A DNA stretch of 64,000 nucleotides from Conexibacter sp. SYSU D00693 (GTDB lineage Bacteria; Actinomycetota; Thermoleophilia; Solirubrobacterales; Solirubrobacteraceae). Both the position numbers and the translations under genes were made by a program. Location of the stretch: NCBI RefSeq assembly GCF_017084525.1, contig NZ_CP070950.1, forward strand, positions 248,001-312,000, written 5' to 3'. Below the pieces are notes generated by a model. It was not told the DNA's origin and did no database searches. It worked only from the letters and a program-made list of their open reading frames with translations. Shown piece by piece: positions 1 through 11,432 of this stretch. Position 1 is the stretch's first letter, and every line of letters starts with the position of its first letter.

Positions 1-129
1 GCCGCGCTCGCGGCCGGGGAGGGCCTGCCACCCGAGCTCTCAGGCGAGCGGCTCGCGCGGGCGCTCGCGGGGCTCGAGCGCGACGGGCTCGTCGTGCGCG
101 CGGGCGGTGCCGTGCAGCTCGCCCGGTAG
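1..129 (+). CDS. C-terminal 42 residues of an unidentified protein (5' end outside window)
   Basis: An open frame enters from the left edge and stops at TAG 127-129. The visible tail ends in a segment like a winged-helix wing (LERDGLVVRAGG, then VQLAR). Such tails occur in several families, including the C-terminal part of actinobacterial A/G-specific adenine glycosylases, but too little is present to choose. Codon use matches the neighbours. The next gene starts 40 bases downstream behind its own TAnnnT motif, so the two are probably separate transcripts. Confidence 0.5.
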   Translation, partial: AALAAGEGLPPELSGERLARALAGLERDGLVVRAGGAVQLAR

Positions 130-168
130 GGGCCCAACGGCTCAGGGACCTTCGCTAGGGTCCGGGAC

Positions 169-1017
169 GTGGCCCTGGACCGACAGAGCATCGAGAAGCG
201 CGACTTCCCCATCGGGCGCCGCGGGTACGAGCCCGAGGCGGTCGACGCCCACCTCGCGACGGTGGCCGAGGAGGTCGACCGGCTGCGGCGCTCCGCCTCG
301 CGCCAGAAGGCCAGCCCCGCCTCCATCGCCCAGGCGGCCTCCGAGCAGGTCCGCGCCATCGTCGAGGCCGCGGAGAGCAGCGCCGCCGAGATCGAGCGCA
401 GCGCCCTCGACGAGGCCGACCGCATCCGCAACGAGGCCGAGTCCGACGCGCGCGAGACCCGCGACGACGCCCTGCGCCGCAACCAGGAGCAGGTCGGGCG
501 GGTGCGCGAGGCCACGCAGCTCATGCTCCAGCGCGTCGACGCCATGGAGTCCGAGCTCACGGCGCTCATGGAGTCCCTGCGCACCGGCGCCAACCGCCTG
601 AACGCCGACCTGTCGCTGCTCGAGGGCAACCTCGGCGAGCTCCAGGACGCCGCCACGAGCGGCGGCGCCGTCTCCGGCGGCCGCATCGAGGCCCGCGCCG
701 TCGAGGCGCCCGCCGCGCCGCCCGCCGCTCCGGCGCCCGTCGCCGAGGCGCCGGCCGCGCCCGAGCCCGAGCCCGCCCCGCCGGTCGCCGAGCCGGCGCC
801 CACCGAGGCCTTCGACCTTCCGCCCGTCGCGGAGCCCGAGCCCGCTGCCGCGCCTGCCTCCGGTGGGGGCGACGTCGAGGGCGCCCGCCTCGTCGCGCTG
901 AACATGGCCCTCAACGGCCAGTCGCGCGAGGAGACCGACCGCTACCTGGCCGAGAACTTCGACCTCGCGGATCGCGGCGCCCTGCTCGACGAGGTCTACT
1001 CCACCGTCGAGGGCTGA
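169..1017 (+). CDS. DivIVA-domain coiled-coil protein
   Basis: The 282-residue protein opens with a DivIVA-type N-terminus at residues 8-28 (RDFPIGRRGYEPEAVDAHL). A long Ala/Glu/Arg-rich coiled coil (about 40-170), a Pro/Ala/Glu-rich linker (about 175-235) and a conserved-looking end (about 238-282, with REETDRYLAENF) follow. DivIVA proteins bind curved membrane at poles and septa and recruit cell-wall or division factors; a scaffold role here is inferred from the domain. Start GTG 169 lies 7 bases after TAGGGT (156-161), suggesting a leaderless message. The 3' end overlaps the convergent MerR-type gene by 22 bases. Confidence 0.8.
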   Translation: MALDRQSIEKRDFPIGRRGYEPEAVDAHLATVAEEVDRLRRSASRQKASPASIAQAASEQVRAIVEAAESSAAEIERSALDEADRIRNEAESDARETRDDALRRNQEQVGRVREATQLMLQRVDAMESELTALMESLRTGANRLNADLSLLEGNLGELQDAATSGGAVSGGRIEARAVEAPAAPPAAPAPVAEAPAAPEPEPAPPVAEPAPTEAFDLPPVAEPEPAAAPASGGGDVEGARLVALNMALNGQSREETDRYLAENFDLADRGALLDEVYSTVEG

Positions 1018-1400
1018 AGGCGCAGGCGCACCTCGTCGGCCGCCTCGGGCGGCGACGTCGCCTGCCACCCGCGCGGCCGCAGCTCGAGCCAGCCGGCCTC
1101 CCGGTCGTGCAGGAGCAGCCGGCCGCCCGCGGTCGCCAGCCGCGCCTGGCTCAGCGGCCACGCGCCGGACGTCTCGCGCAGCCGATGGACGGCGCGCCGG
1201 ACGTCGGGCCGGGGCACCCCGCGCTCCAGCAGCGCCCGGACGATCGCGGCCTCCGCGACGTCCTCCACGCTGTAGAGCCGCGGCTCGTGGTCGCGCTGCG
1301 AGGAGCGGATGTAGCCGCGCCGGGCCCACTGCCCGATGGTCGTGCCGGAGACGCCGACCAGCTCGGCGACGTCGTGGGCGACCAGGGTGCCGTGCGGCAT
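996..1400 (-). CDS. MerR-family helix-turn-helix regulator
   Basis: A 134-residue protein with an N-terminal MerR-like winged helix (about residues 3-70). Recognition segments are VAELVGVSGTTIGQWARRGYI and YSVEDVAEAAIVRALLERGV. The C-terminal half has no recognisable effector domain and no cysteine metal site, so the signal is unknown. ATG 1400 was preferred to upstream GTG 1451 because the HTH begins right after it and a dyad with a CACAAT -10-like sequence lies just upstream. It converges on the DivIVA-domain gene with a 22-base overlap. Autoregulation is inferred. Confidence 0.7.
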   Translation of the reverse strand: MPHGTLVAHDVAELVGVSGTTIGQWARRGYIRSSQRDHEPRLYSVEDVAEAAIVRALLERGVPRPDVRRAVHRLRETSGAWPLSQARLATAGGRLLLHDREAGWLELRPRGWQATSPPEAADEVRLRLQPSTVE

Positions 1401-1412
1401 GGTCCGGACATT

Positions 1413-1427
1413 GTGCCGTTCGGGCAC
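1413..1427 (-). promoter_or_regulatory. dyad operator upstream of the MerR-type gene
   Basis: Perfect 5-bp arms GTGCC/GGCAC separated by GTTCG lie 13 bases upstream of ATG 1400 and overlap a CACAAT -10-like hexamer on the minus strand (1415-1410). MerR regulators typically bind dyads inside the promoter spacer, so this is a plausible autoregulatory site. Confidence 0.4.
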
Positions 1428-1498
1428 GAGGAGTCCTGTAGCGTCTGCCACGAGCGCGGGACGGGTGGTCCGTCCCTGCAGCGGCGAGGGGGCTCGAC

Positions 1499-4267
1499 GT
1501 GCGCACGAGGGGACGGCTGGTGATGGGCGTCGCGGCAGCGGCGCTGACGACCGCGGTGGCGCCGGGAGCGGCGAGCGCGCAGACCTGCTCGAGCCCCTGC
1601 AGCTTCACGACCCCCGGGACGCACGGGTTCGTCGTCCCGGACGGCGTCACGAGCCTCGACGTGGTGCTCGTGGGTGGCCGGGGCGCGGACGGCGCCCTCA
1701 ACCCGCCCAACGGCGTCGGCGGCTCCGGGGCGCGCGTCACCGGGACCCTGGCCGTCACTCCCGGCCAGCAGCTCTACGCGGTCGTCGGTGGCAACGGCGA
1801 CACCGACACCGGCCAGGGCGGCGCCAACGGCGGCGGCCGGGGCGCGAGCCTCACCGGAGGGGGCGGCGGCGCGTCGGACGTGCGCACGTGCCTGCCCGGG
1901 ACGGGGTGCGGCGCCCTCGGCACCGCGCAGGACCCGCGCCTGGCGGTGGCCGGGGGCGGGGGCGGGGGCACGCCGAGCAACGCGTTCATCCTGCTCTTCG
2001 GCGCCAACGGCGGCGCGGCCGGGGAGGCCGGCGCCGCCGGTCAGTCCACCGACGGCCTGCCGCTCGGTGGCGGCGGCGGCCAGCCAGGCGGCGCGGATGC
2101 GGGTGGCGCCGGGGGCGACGGCGCGTACGAGACGGACGACGGCCAGCCGGGGACCGCTGGGGCAGGCGGCAGCGGGGCGCCGGCGAACGAGGAAGGAAGC
2201 CAGATCCCCGGCGCCGGCGGCGGCGGCGGCTGGTACGGCGGTGGTGGGGGCGGCGCGGGGTACTTCGGGGGCCTCTCCGGACAGGTGCTCACCGTCAACA
2301 GCGGTGGAGGGGGCGGCGGCTCGTCGCACACCGGTTCGATGACCGGCGCCGCAGTCACGACCGACACCAGCGGCTCGCCGTCGATCACCTTCACCTTCAG
2401 CGCCGACGAGGAGCCCGTCGAGGGCCCGGCGCTGACGCTCGACACGGTCGCGGCGTACGTCGGCACCGGGCCGGGCCCGTCGTTCTCGGGCACCTCGGAC
2501 GCCTTCAGCAACGCCGACGGACGCGTGCAGGTGCTGCTCTTCCAGGGCGGAACGGTCGACGACACGCCCGACCGGACGCTCGAGGCGAGCTTCCCCGAGC
2601 CGCTCAGCGGCGCCTTCCAGGCCACGACCTCGGACCTCCCTGAGGGGACGTGGGCCGTCGTCGCACGCCAGACCAACGCCCAGGGCGGCACGACCACCAC
2701 GGCGGCGCAGACCTTCACCGTCGACCGGACGGCTCCGGCCGTCGCCATCGCGGCCCCGGCCAACGGCGCCGTGACCACGTCCAAGGCGGTCACCGGCTTC
2801 GCCGATCGTGATGCGGGCGCGGTGACGCTCCGCTGGTACGCGGGGACCACCGCCACCGGCACGCCGGTCACCGGCACGGCCGCCTCGGTCGCGCCGGCCG
2901 ACGCGCGGTTCAGCGGGGAGCCGGCCACCCTGGCCGACGGCACCTACACGGTCGAGGCGGTGCAGACCGACCCCGCGGGCAACGTGGGTCGCGCCACCGC
3001 GACGTTCCGGCTCGACACCACCCGTCCGCCGGTGTCGGTGACCTCCCCGGCCAACGGCGCGACGCTGTCGGTGTCCCAGCCGCTGACCGTGACCGGCCTC
3101 GCGGGCACGGCGACCGGTGACACGCCGTCCGTCACGATCCAGCTCTTCTCGGGCTCGACGGCCAGCGGCACGCCGTACGGGACGCTGACCGCGGCGGTCC
3201 TGGCGAGCGGGTCGTTCTCCGCGACGACGACCGGACCGCTGCTGCCCGGCACGTGGACGGTGCGGGCGCTGCAGCGAGACGCAGCCGGCAACCAGGGCAC
3301 GAGCCTGCCGCACACGTTCACCGTCGGTGACGTGACGCCGCCGTCGATCTCGCTGAGCGCCCCGCCGGCGGCCACGAGCGATCGCACGCCGCAGGTCGCG
3401 GGCACCGCCGGGATGGCGGCGGGGGACAGCGCCACGGTGACGATCGAGCTCCAGGACGCGGGCGGGACGGTCCGTGACAGCTTCTCGGCGACGCGCAACG
3501 TCTCGACGGGCGCGTTCGCCGCCAGCGGCACGGTCGCCCTGCCCGACGGCACCTACAAGGCCGTCGCCAAGCAGCTCGACGACGCCGCGAACACCGGCAC
3601 GGCGACGCGGGACTTCATCGTGGACGGCACCGCGCCGTCGCTGTCGGTGACCGCACCCGCGGAGGGCCAGACGGTGCCCGACCAGGGCCTCGAACTCCGC
3701 GGGGTGGCCGGCACCGCCGCGCGCGATGCCGACCTCGTCGCGCTCGCGGTCTACGCCGGGACGGCGGCGACCGGCACGCCGGTGTGGACCGGCACCGCCG
3801 ATCCGGGCCCCGGCGGCGCGTGGTCGGCGGTGGTGGGCGTCGCGCTCGCGGAGGGCCCGCACGTCCTGCGCGCCACCCAGGGCGACAGCGTCGGCAACGT
3901 CGCGACGGTCGAGCGCCGGTTCGCCGCCGGCTGGCCGGTCCGCCTCGCGGGTGACCTCCAGCTGCCCCCGGCCTTCAACAGCGCCCGTGCCGGCACCGAC
4001 GTGTCCGTCTCGTTCTCGCTGGGCGGCAACCGCGGCAGCTCGCCGCTGCGGCCCGGCTTCCCGCAGGTGGTGGCGATCGACTGCACGACGGGCGCGCCGA
4101 CCGGGACGCCGAGCGCGGCCTCGGGCAAGGGCTCGTACTCGGTCGCGCTCGCACGCTTCACCTACACGTGGAGCACGGAGCGCGCGTGGGCCGGGTCGTG
4201 TCGGGCGCTCCTGCTCGGGCTCGACGACGGGACGACGCGCACCGTGCGCTTCCGGTTCACGAGCTAG
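1499..4267 (+). CDS. large secreted protein: Gly-rich head, Ig-like repeats, PxKF-type C-terminus
   Basis: 922 residues with a signal peptide ending near AASA (residue 27). Residues about 30-300 are extremely glycine-rich, with GGGGG runs and many NGG turns, like bacterial ALK/glycine-rich domains. Four to five Ig-like repeats (about 305-805) follow, each opening with TxPxVxxxxPA and carrying a GTAxTGTP-type strand. The last ~115 residues match a PxKF-type domain (FSLGGNRG ... WAGSCRALLLGLDDGTT ... FRF), though the eponymous PxKF is replaced by SVSF. There is no LPXTG or transmembrane tail, so it is secreted or non-covalently bound; an adhesin-like surface role is inference. Start GTG 1499 follows a GAGGGGG ribosome site; ATG 1523 is an alternative. 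It shares CTAG 4264-4267 with the next gene. Confidence 0.75.
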   Translation: MRTRGRLVMGVAAAALTTAVAPGAASAQTCSSPCSFTTPGTHGFVVPDGVTSLDVVLVGGRGADGALNPPNGVGGSGARVTGTLAVTPGQQLYAVVGGNGDTDTGQGGANGGGRGASLTGGGGGASDVRTCLPGTGCGALGTAQDPRLAVAGGGGGGTPSNAFILLFGANGGAAGEAGAAGQSTDGLPLGGGGGQPGGADAGGAGGDGAYETDDGQPGTAGAGGSGAPANEEGSQIPGAGGGGGWYGGGGGGAGYFGGLSGQVLTVNSGGGGGGSSHTGSMTGAAVTTDTSGSPSITFTFSADEEPVEGPALTLDTVAAYVGTGPGPSFSGTSDAFSNADGRVQVLLFQGGTVDDTPDRTLEASFPEPLSGAFQATTSDLPEGTWAVVARQTNAQGGTTTTAAQTFTVDRTAPAVAIAAPANGAVTTSKAVTGFADRDAGAVTLRWYAGTTATGTPVTGTAASVAPADARFSGEPATLADGTYTVEAVQTDPAGNVGRATATFRLDTTRPPVSVTSPANGATLSVSQPLTVTGLAGTATGDTPSVTIQLFSGSTASGTPYGTLTAAVLASGSFSATTTGPLLPGTWTVRALQRDAAGNQGTSLPHTFTVGDVTPPSISLSAPPAATSDRTPQVAGTAGMAAGDSATVTIELQDAGGTVRDSFSATRNVSTGAFAASGTVALPDGTYKAVAKQLDDAANTGTATRDFIVDGTAPSLSVTAPAEGQTVPDQGLELRGVAGTAARDADLVALAVYAGTAATGTPVWTGTADPGPGGAWSAVVGVALAEGPHVLRATQGDSVGNVATVERRFAAGWPVRLAGDLQLPPAFNSARAGTDVSVSFSLGGNRGSSPLRPGFPQVVAIDCTTGAPTGTPSAASGKGSYSVALARFTYTWSTERAWAGSCRALLLGLDDGTTRTVRFRFTS

Positions 4268-5016
4268 GGCCGGGCCAGCGGGCGCGCGGCGCGGCTCGAG
4301 CGGTAGGCGCGGCGGCGCAGGTCGCGCAGCGCCCGGCCGGCGAGCTGGAGGCCCGGTCCGCTGTGGAGCACGGGGTCGAAGCGCAGCGCCTCGGCCCGCT
4401 CGGCGCTGAGCTCCGGGCCGTCGACGCGGACGGAGCCCAGCGGGCGCCACGTGCCGCCGACGGGTGCCCAGGTGAGGTCGAAGGCCAGGCCGTCCTGCGC
4501 CGCGGCGCGGCGGGCGCCCTCGACGGCGAGGCCCTCCTTCGCGGCGTCGGACACGGCGCTGCGCGCGCCCAGGAACCCGAGGCGCTCGCCGATGCGCAGC
4601 GGCAGCAGCGAGCTGTAGGTCGGCCACGTCCAGTCGGGCGAGGGCGTCGGGATCGGGTTCGCCACGGGTCCGGGGACGCAGGAGACGACGAGCACGTCCT
4701 GGTGGCGCTCGGGGCCGTGGAGGTCGTGGAGGCGGACGGCGACGCCGAGGACGTCCGGGAGGTGGTCGGCGACGTCGAAGGACCGGCTCAGGCGCACGGT
4801 CGCCTCGACGTCGCGGCGTCGCGCGAGGGCGGGGACGCCGTCGACGGGGCCGACGGTCGCGGTGGCCGGCCAGGCGGGGCCGTGCGGATGGACTGCACGC
4901 GCGTGGCGCAGGCGGGCGACGGCGCCGAAGCCGGCGGCGAAGGCCTCGGAGGCGAGGGCGGCGGGGGAGGGCGGCACGTCCTCTGCGCTACCCGGTCGGC
5001 CGGCCGATCCCCGCAC
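4264..5016 (-). CDS. catalase-fold-like (phosphodiesterase-annotated) protein
   Basis: A 250-residue protein with hallmarks of a catalase-superfamily relative found in actinobacteria: a segment around [16 protein letters not shown], then [27 protein letters not shown] and a later [13 protein letters not shown]. These recall the haem-catalase core, where Arg/His and substrate-channel strands are conserved. It is about half catalase length and no proximal Tyr haem ligand motif is visible, so catalase activity should not be assumed. GTG 5016 is divergent from uvrA. The 3' end shares CTAG with the secreted protein. Family assignment is from memory of the motif and moderately uncertain. Confidence 0.5.
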   Translation of the reverse strand: MRGSAGRPGSAEDVPPSPAALASEAFAAGFGAVARLRHARAVHPHGPAWPATATVGPVDGVPALARRRDVEATVRLSRSFDVADHLPDVLGVAVRLHDLHGPERHQDVLVVSCVPGPVANPIPTPSPDWTWPTYSSLLPLRIGERLGFLGARSAVSDAAKEGLAVEGARRAAAQDGLAFDLTWAPVGGTWRPLGSVRVDGPELSAERAEALRFDPVLHSGPGLQLAGRALRDLRRRAYRSSRAARPLARP

Positions 5017-5046
5017 GTTGCGGACAAGCTGCGCCAGGACCGATGG

Positions 5047-5058
5047 GAACGTCTGTTC
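5047..5058 (+). promoter_or_regulatory. LexA/SOS box upstream of uvrA
   Basis: GAACGTCTGTTC matches the Gram-positive/actinobacterial SOS box GAAC-N4-GTTC exactly. It lies 8 bases before a TACACT -10 hexamer (5066-5071), which is 9 bases before the uvrA ATG, so bound LexA would block the promoter. uvrA is a classical SOS gene. Confidence 0.85.
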
Positions 5059-5080
5059 GGCGTTCTACACTGGCTCGGGC

Positions 5081-8026
<2,946 letters not shown>

Positions 8027-8060
8027 GGGTCGGCCGCGCGGGGCGGGTGCCCGAGCGAAG

Positions 8061-8495
8061 CCGTTCGGGCCTGACCGACCACGACCCTGTCGTTCGGCGC
8101 TCGGTGAGAGACCGAACTGCAGGATCGCGGTCGAGCGGAGCTCCAGGCGCGCCGGCGTCCCGTCCGAGGCCGGCTGGGCCTTCGTGGCGCTCGACGACAG
8201 GCACCGAGGAGGGGAACGGCCCGCGTCCGCGGCGGACGTGAGGCGTGCCGGGCCGGCCGTTCGGGCCCGAGCGACCGCGACCCTGTCGTTCGGCACTCCC
8301 TGGGCGACCGAACTGCAAGGTCGCGGTCGAGCGGAGCTCCAGGCGCGCCGGCGTCCCGCTCGCGGCAGTCTGGGCCTTCGGGCGCTCGACGACGGGCACC
8401 GAGGAGGGGAACGGCCCGCGTCCGCGGCGGACGCGAGGCGTTGTCGACCACGAGCCTGTCGTTCGGCACTTCCTGCGAGACCGAACTGCAGGGTC
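8061..8495 (+). repeat. diverged tandem repeat, ~196-base unit, 2.3 copies, each with an inverted repeat
   Basis: Unit 1 starts at 8061 and unit 2 at 8257 (period 196). A third, partial copy spans about 8441-8495 and lacks ~23 bases at its front. Shared blocks include CCCTGTCGTTCGG, a right-hand CCGAACTGCA, GAGCGGAGCTCCAGGCGCG and GAGGAGGGGAACGGCCCGCG. Within each unit the left and right blocks form a hairpin (unit 2: 8277-8294 with 8306-8324). No open frame is conserved in phase between the copies, so it is non-coding. It fills the convergent gap between uvrA and the LysM gene. Confidence 0.75.
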
Positions 8496-8531
8496 AACGC
8501 CCCGGCCGATCGCGAACGCGTCTGCCCAACC

Positions 8532-8578
8532 GTGAGTGGGGAGTTGCGCTCGCATGGCGAGCGCAACTCCCCACTCAC
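8532..8578. terminator. perfect 22-bp stem, 3-base loop; bidirectional terminator or REP-like palindrome
   Basis: Left arm 8532-8553 (begins GTGAGTGGGGAGTTGCGC) pairs without mismatch with right arm 8557-8578; the loop is ATG. It sits between convergent uvrA and the LysM gene. No T-tract follows on either side, so termination would be Rho-assisted, or the element is a mobile palindrome. Bases 8579-8715 show nothing beyond GC-rich sequence. Confidence 0.7.
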
Positions 8579-8715
8579 CGTCATCCGTGCCCGCCGCGCC
8601 GCCTCACGGAGGACGCGAGCGCACCGCGTTCCCGTCGCGAGCCCGCCCACGAGCCGGCCACAAGCCCGCCCACGAGCGCGCCGCGACCCCGCGGCGCGCT
8701 CGCTCGCGCCGCGCC

Positions 8716-9909
8716 TCACCCCCCGAACCGCGACCGCAGCGCCAGCACGTTCGCCACGTACTGCTTCGTCGACGGCAGCATCCCGATGCGCCGGACGGAC
8801 GCGAGGCCCTGGTAGTAGCCGGCGGCGGCCATCGCCGGGTCGCCGCCGGTCTCGCGCAGGAGCTGGCCGAGGAAGAGCGAGCCCGCGCGGACGTTGTCCT
8901 GGGCGGAGCCCGGGTCGAGACGGCGGCCGCCGGCGAGCGAGCCGTTGATCCACTCCCAGGTGCCGGGGAGGATCTGCATGACGCCGCGGGCGTCGGCGAC
9001 GGAGGTCATCGCGTTGTTGAAGCCGCTCTCCTGCCAGGCGATCGCGGCGGCGAGCGAGCCGGGGACGCCGTGCTCGGCGGCGATGGACGAGATCTCCGAC
9101 GCGGTCACGCGGCCCGGGGTGGCCGAGGGGCCGCCCGAGCCGGCCGCACCCGACGCGCTGCCGGCACCCGAGGACGAGCCGCTGCTCACCGTGGGCGGCG
9201 AGGCGACCGCGGTCCCGCCGCCCGGAAGGCGCAGGACGGTGCCGGCGAGCAGGACCCCGCGCTCGGCCAGGCCGTTGGCGGCGGCGAGCGCGGAGGTCGA
9301 GACGCCGTGGCGCGCCGCGACGGCGCTCAGCGTGTCACCCAGGCGCACCCGGTAGCCGCTGATCGGCGAGGTCCCCGAGGAGCCGGAGCCCGAGCCCGCT
9401 GCAGCGGACGCCGTGCCCGGGGCGGCCTGCGCGGTGCTCGTCCCCGCGGGCGGGATGCGCAGCGTCGTGCCCTCGATCACGAACGCGTCGGGCTGCAGCC
9501 CGTTGGCGGCGGCGAGCGCCGCCGTGCTCAGCCCGTTGGCCGCCGCGATGCCGCTGAGCGTCTCGCCGACCCGGACGAGGTGCCCACCGCCCCCGGTGGT
9601 GGCCGCGGCGCCCGAGGACGCGGTGCTCGCCGGGGCCGATGGCGCGGCCGCCGCGGCCGTGCCCGCGTCGGGCACCTGCAGGGTCGCCCCCGCGATCGCG
9701 AACGCGTCGGGCGCCAGGCCGTTGGCCGAGGCCAGCGCGGCGGTGCTGACGCCGGCGGCCGCGGCGATGCCGGAGAGCGTCTCGCCGGGCGCGACGGTGT
9801 GGGCGACGTGCGCGGAGGCCGGCGCGACGGGGAGGACCGCGAGGGCCGCGGCGAGGGGGAGGAGGGACTTCGGACAGGGCAGAGGCACGCGCTCCGTGTT
9901 GCCGCGCAC
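8716..9909 (-). CDS. secreted LysM / lytic transglycosylase (SLT) protein
   Basis: 397 residues: signal peptide (CPKSLLPLAAALAVLPVAPASA, ending near 34), three LysM modules (about 36-80, 110-155, 188-230; each with GETLSGIA- or GDTLSAVA-type starts and ALAxANGL turns) joined by Ala/Ser-rich linkers, then an SLT domain (about 275-397). The SLT part has the catalytic glutamate in AIAWQESGFN and downstream ARGVMQILPGTW and AAGYYQG. LysM binds peptidoglycan and SLT cleaves the MurNAc-GlcNAc bond, so it probably works in wall remodelling outside the membrane. GTG 9909 is taken as start; GTG 9888 also leaves a full signal peptide. Confidence 0.85.
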   Translation of the reverse strand: MRGNTERVPLPCPKSLLPLAAALAVLPVAPASAHVAHTVAPGETLSGIAAAAGVSTAALASANGLAPDAFAIAGATLQVPDAGTAAAAAPSAPASTASSGAAATTGGGGHLVRVGETLSGIAAANGLSTAALAAANGLQPDAFVIEGTTLRIPPAGTSTAQAAPGTASAAAGSGSGSSGTSPISGYRVRLGDTLSAVAARHGVSTSALAAANGLAERGVLLAGTVLRLPGGGTAVASPPTVSSGSSSGAGSASGAAGSGGPSATPGRVTASEISSIAAEHGVPGSLAAAIAWQESGFNNAMTSVADARGVMQILPGTWEWINGSLAGGRRLDPGSAQDNVRAGSLFLGQLLRETGGDPAMAAAGYYQGLASVRRIGMLPSTKQYVANVLALRSRFGG

Positions 9910-10049
9910 GCGCAGCCCGACACGCGTCGCACCGGCTTACGGGGACCTGCAACGCGGCGTGCGCGGCCTCTCGCGCAGGTGCAGGGGAGATGGCCGCCGG
10001 GCGCGCGCCGCCCCCGCCGCTGTGCCACCCGGTACGGTGACGGCTCCAG

Positions 10050-11432
10050 ATGGCCGCCGATCCCTCTGTCGTCACCGTCACCGGACCCGACCGGTCTGCC
10101 CTGCTGACGGACCTGACGCTGCGCTTCGGCCGGATCGAGGTCGTCACCGAGCGGGAGATCCGGCTGGGCGACGGCACGCGCGGCTACGAGCTGACCGTCC
10201 GCCACCGGCCGTTCGTCGCCGACCTGCCCGAGGAGCCCGCCAACGGCAACGGCGCCCCCGTGCCGGCCGCGGAGACCGAGGAGGCCCCGGTGCAGGCGAC
10301 GGTCGAGCAGCCGGCGCTCGAGCCCGAGGCGCCGCCCGCGCCGGAGGCCATCGACGAGGCCACCCGCATCGCCGCCCAGACGATCGCCGAGGCGCGCGAG
10401 GAGGCCGAGCGCATCCTCGCCGACGCCCGCGACCGCGCCACGGCGGACCAGCCCGAGCCGCCGGTCCTCGCCGACGCGCGCGCCGAGGCCGAGCGGATCC
10501 TCCAGGACGCGCGCGAGGACGGCCAGGCGCTGGTCGCCGACGCGGCTCGCGACGCCGAGGCCCTGCGCCAGGAGGCGCGCTCGGACGCCAGCCGCCTGGT
10601 GCGCGAGGCGCGCCAGCAGGCCGAGACGATCTCCTCCGGCGCCGAGGACGAGCTCGACGCGGAGCGCGCCCGGGTGCAGCGCGACGCCGCGGCGGTCGTC
10701 GAGGAGGCCAAGGCCCAGGGCCGATCGATCCTCGCCCAGACGCGCGAGCGCGCGCAGAGCGAGCTCAACGCCGCCCGCGAGCAGGCCGAGGCGTTGCTCC
10801 AGGAGGCCCGCGGCGAGGCCGACCAGCTCAAGCTCGCCGCGCGCCGCGAGGCCGAGGCCGTGCGCGCCGCCGCCACCGAGGAGGCCACCAAGGTCACCGC
10901 GGAGGCGCGCGCGTCGGCCGAACGTACGGTGCAGGAGCGCGTCGCCGCCCGCGAGCGCGAGCTGCGCCAGCAGGCCGGCGAGGTCCGCAAGGCCGCCGAG
11001 GAGCAGGCCCAGCGCCTGCTCGCCGACGCCCGCGGCGAGGCCGACAAGCTGCGCATCGCGGCGGAGAAGGAGCTCGCCGACGCGCGGCGCACCGTCCGCG
11101 AGGCCCAGACCGAGGCCCGTCAGCAGGCCGAGGCCCTGCTGCGCGAGGCGCGCGCCCAGGCCGACCTCGCCGCGATCGAGGGCAAGGCGCTCAACGAGGC
11201 GGTCCGCGACGCCCAGCAGCGCCTGCGCGACCTCGGCAACACCATCGGCCAGCAGCTGCAGTCCGCCCAGCGCGACCTCAACGACCGCACGTCGATCAGC
11301 TCCGTCCAGGCGCGGCTGCGCGCGGGCGGCCACGAGGGCACCGCGCAGGAGATCGCCGAGCACCTGCACCGCATGCTCACCGAGACCCAGCAGCCCGCGC
11401 GGCGCGAGCTGCCGCCCGAGCAGGACCGGTGA
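10050..11432 (+). CDS. ACT-like domain fused to a long Ala/Glu/Arg coiled coil
   Basis: 460 residues. Residues 4-55 (VVTVTGPDRSALLTDLTLRF ... GYELTVRH) resemble an ACT domain, the small ligand-binding fold of amino-acid-responsive proteins. Residues about 95-410 are a nearly continuous coiled coil of EAR..AE..L..AR heptads, reminiscent of DivIVA-like scaffolds and ATP synthase b subunits. There is no signal peptide or membrane segment. I do not recognise a named family. ATG 10050 lies 11 bases after TACGGT (10033-10038). The stop overlaps the acetyltransferase start (GTGA), so the two are translationally coupled. Confidence 0.6.
   Translation: MAADPSVVTVTGPDRSALLTDLTLRFGRIEVVTEREIRLGDGTRGYELTVRHRPFVADLPEEPANGNGAPVPAAETEEAPVQATVEQPALEPEAPPAPEAIDEATRIAAQTIAEAREEAERILADARDRATADQPEPPVLADARAEAERILQDAREDGQALVADAARDAEALRQEARSDASRLVREARQQAETISSGAEDELDAERARVQRDAAAVVEEAKAQGRSILAQTRERAQSELNAAREQAEALLQEARGEADQLKLAARREAEAVRAAATEEATKVTAEARASAERTVQERVAARERELRQQAGEVRKAAEEQAQRLLADARGEADKLRIAAEKELADARRTVREAQTEARQQAEALLREARAQADLAAIEGKALNEAVRDAQQRLRDLGNTIGQQLQSAQRDLNDRTSISSVQARLRAGGHEGTAQEIAEHLHRMLTETQQPARRELPPEQDR

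Noticed and set aside
1-129. Naming the left partial gene mutY
   Set aside because: The 42-residue tail resembles the end of some adenine glycosylases, but no diagnostic motif is present.
142-1758. Long minus-strand open frames at the left end (538 and 1158 residues)
   Set aside because: They are antisense shadows of the DivIVA-domain and secreted-protein genes, are Arg/Pro/Ala-rich with no domain, and arise from the very high G/C third positions.
4862-5080. N-terminal extension of UvrA
   Set aside because: The extension covers the divergent gene and the SOS promoter, and UvrA homology starts at 5081.
8061-8495. CRISPR or integron-type array
   Set aside because: Only 2.3 copies of a ~196-base unit, no spacers, no integrase, no attC-type core sites.
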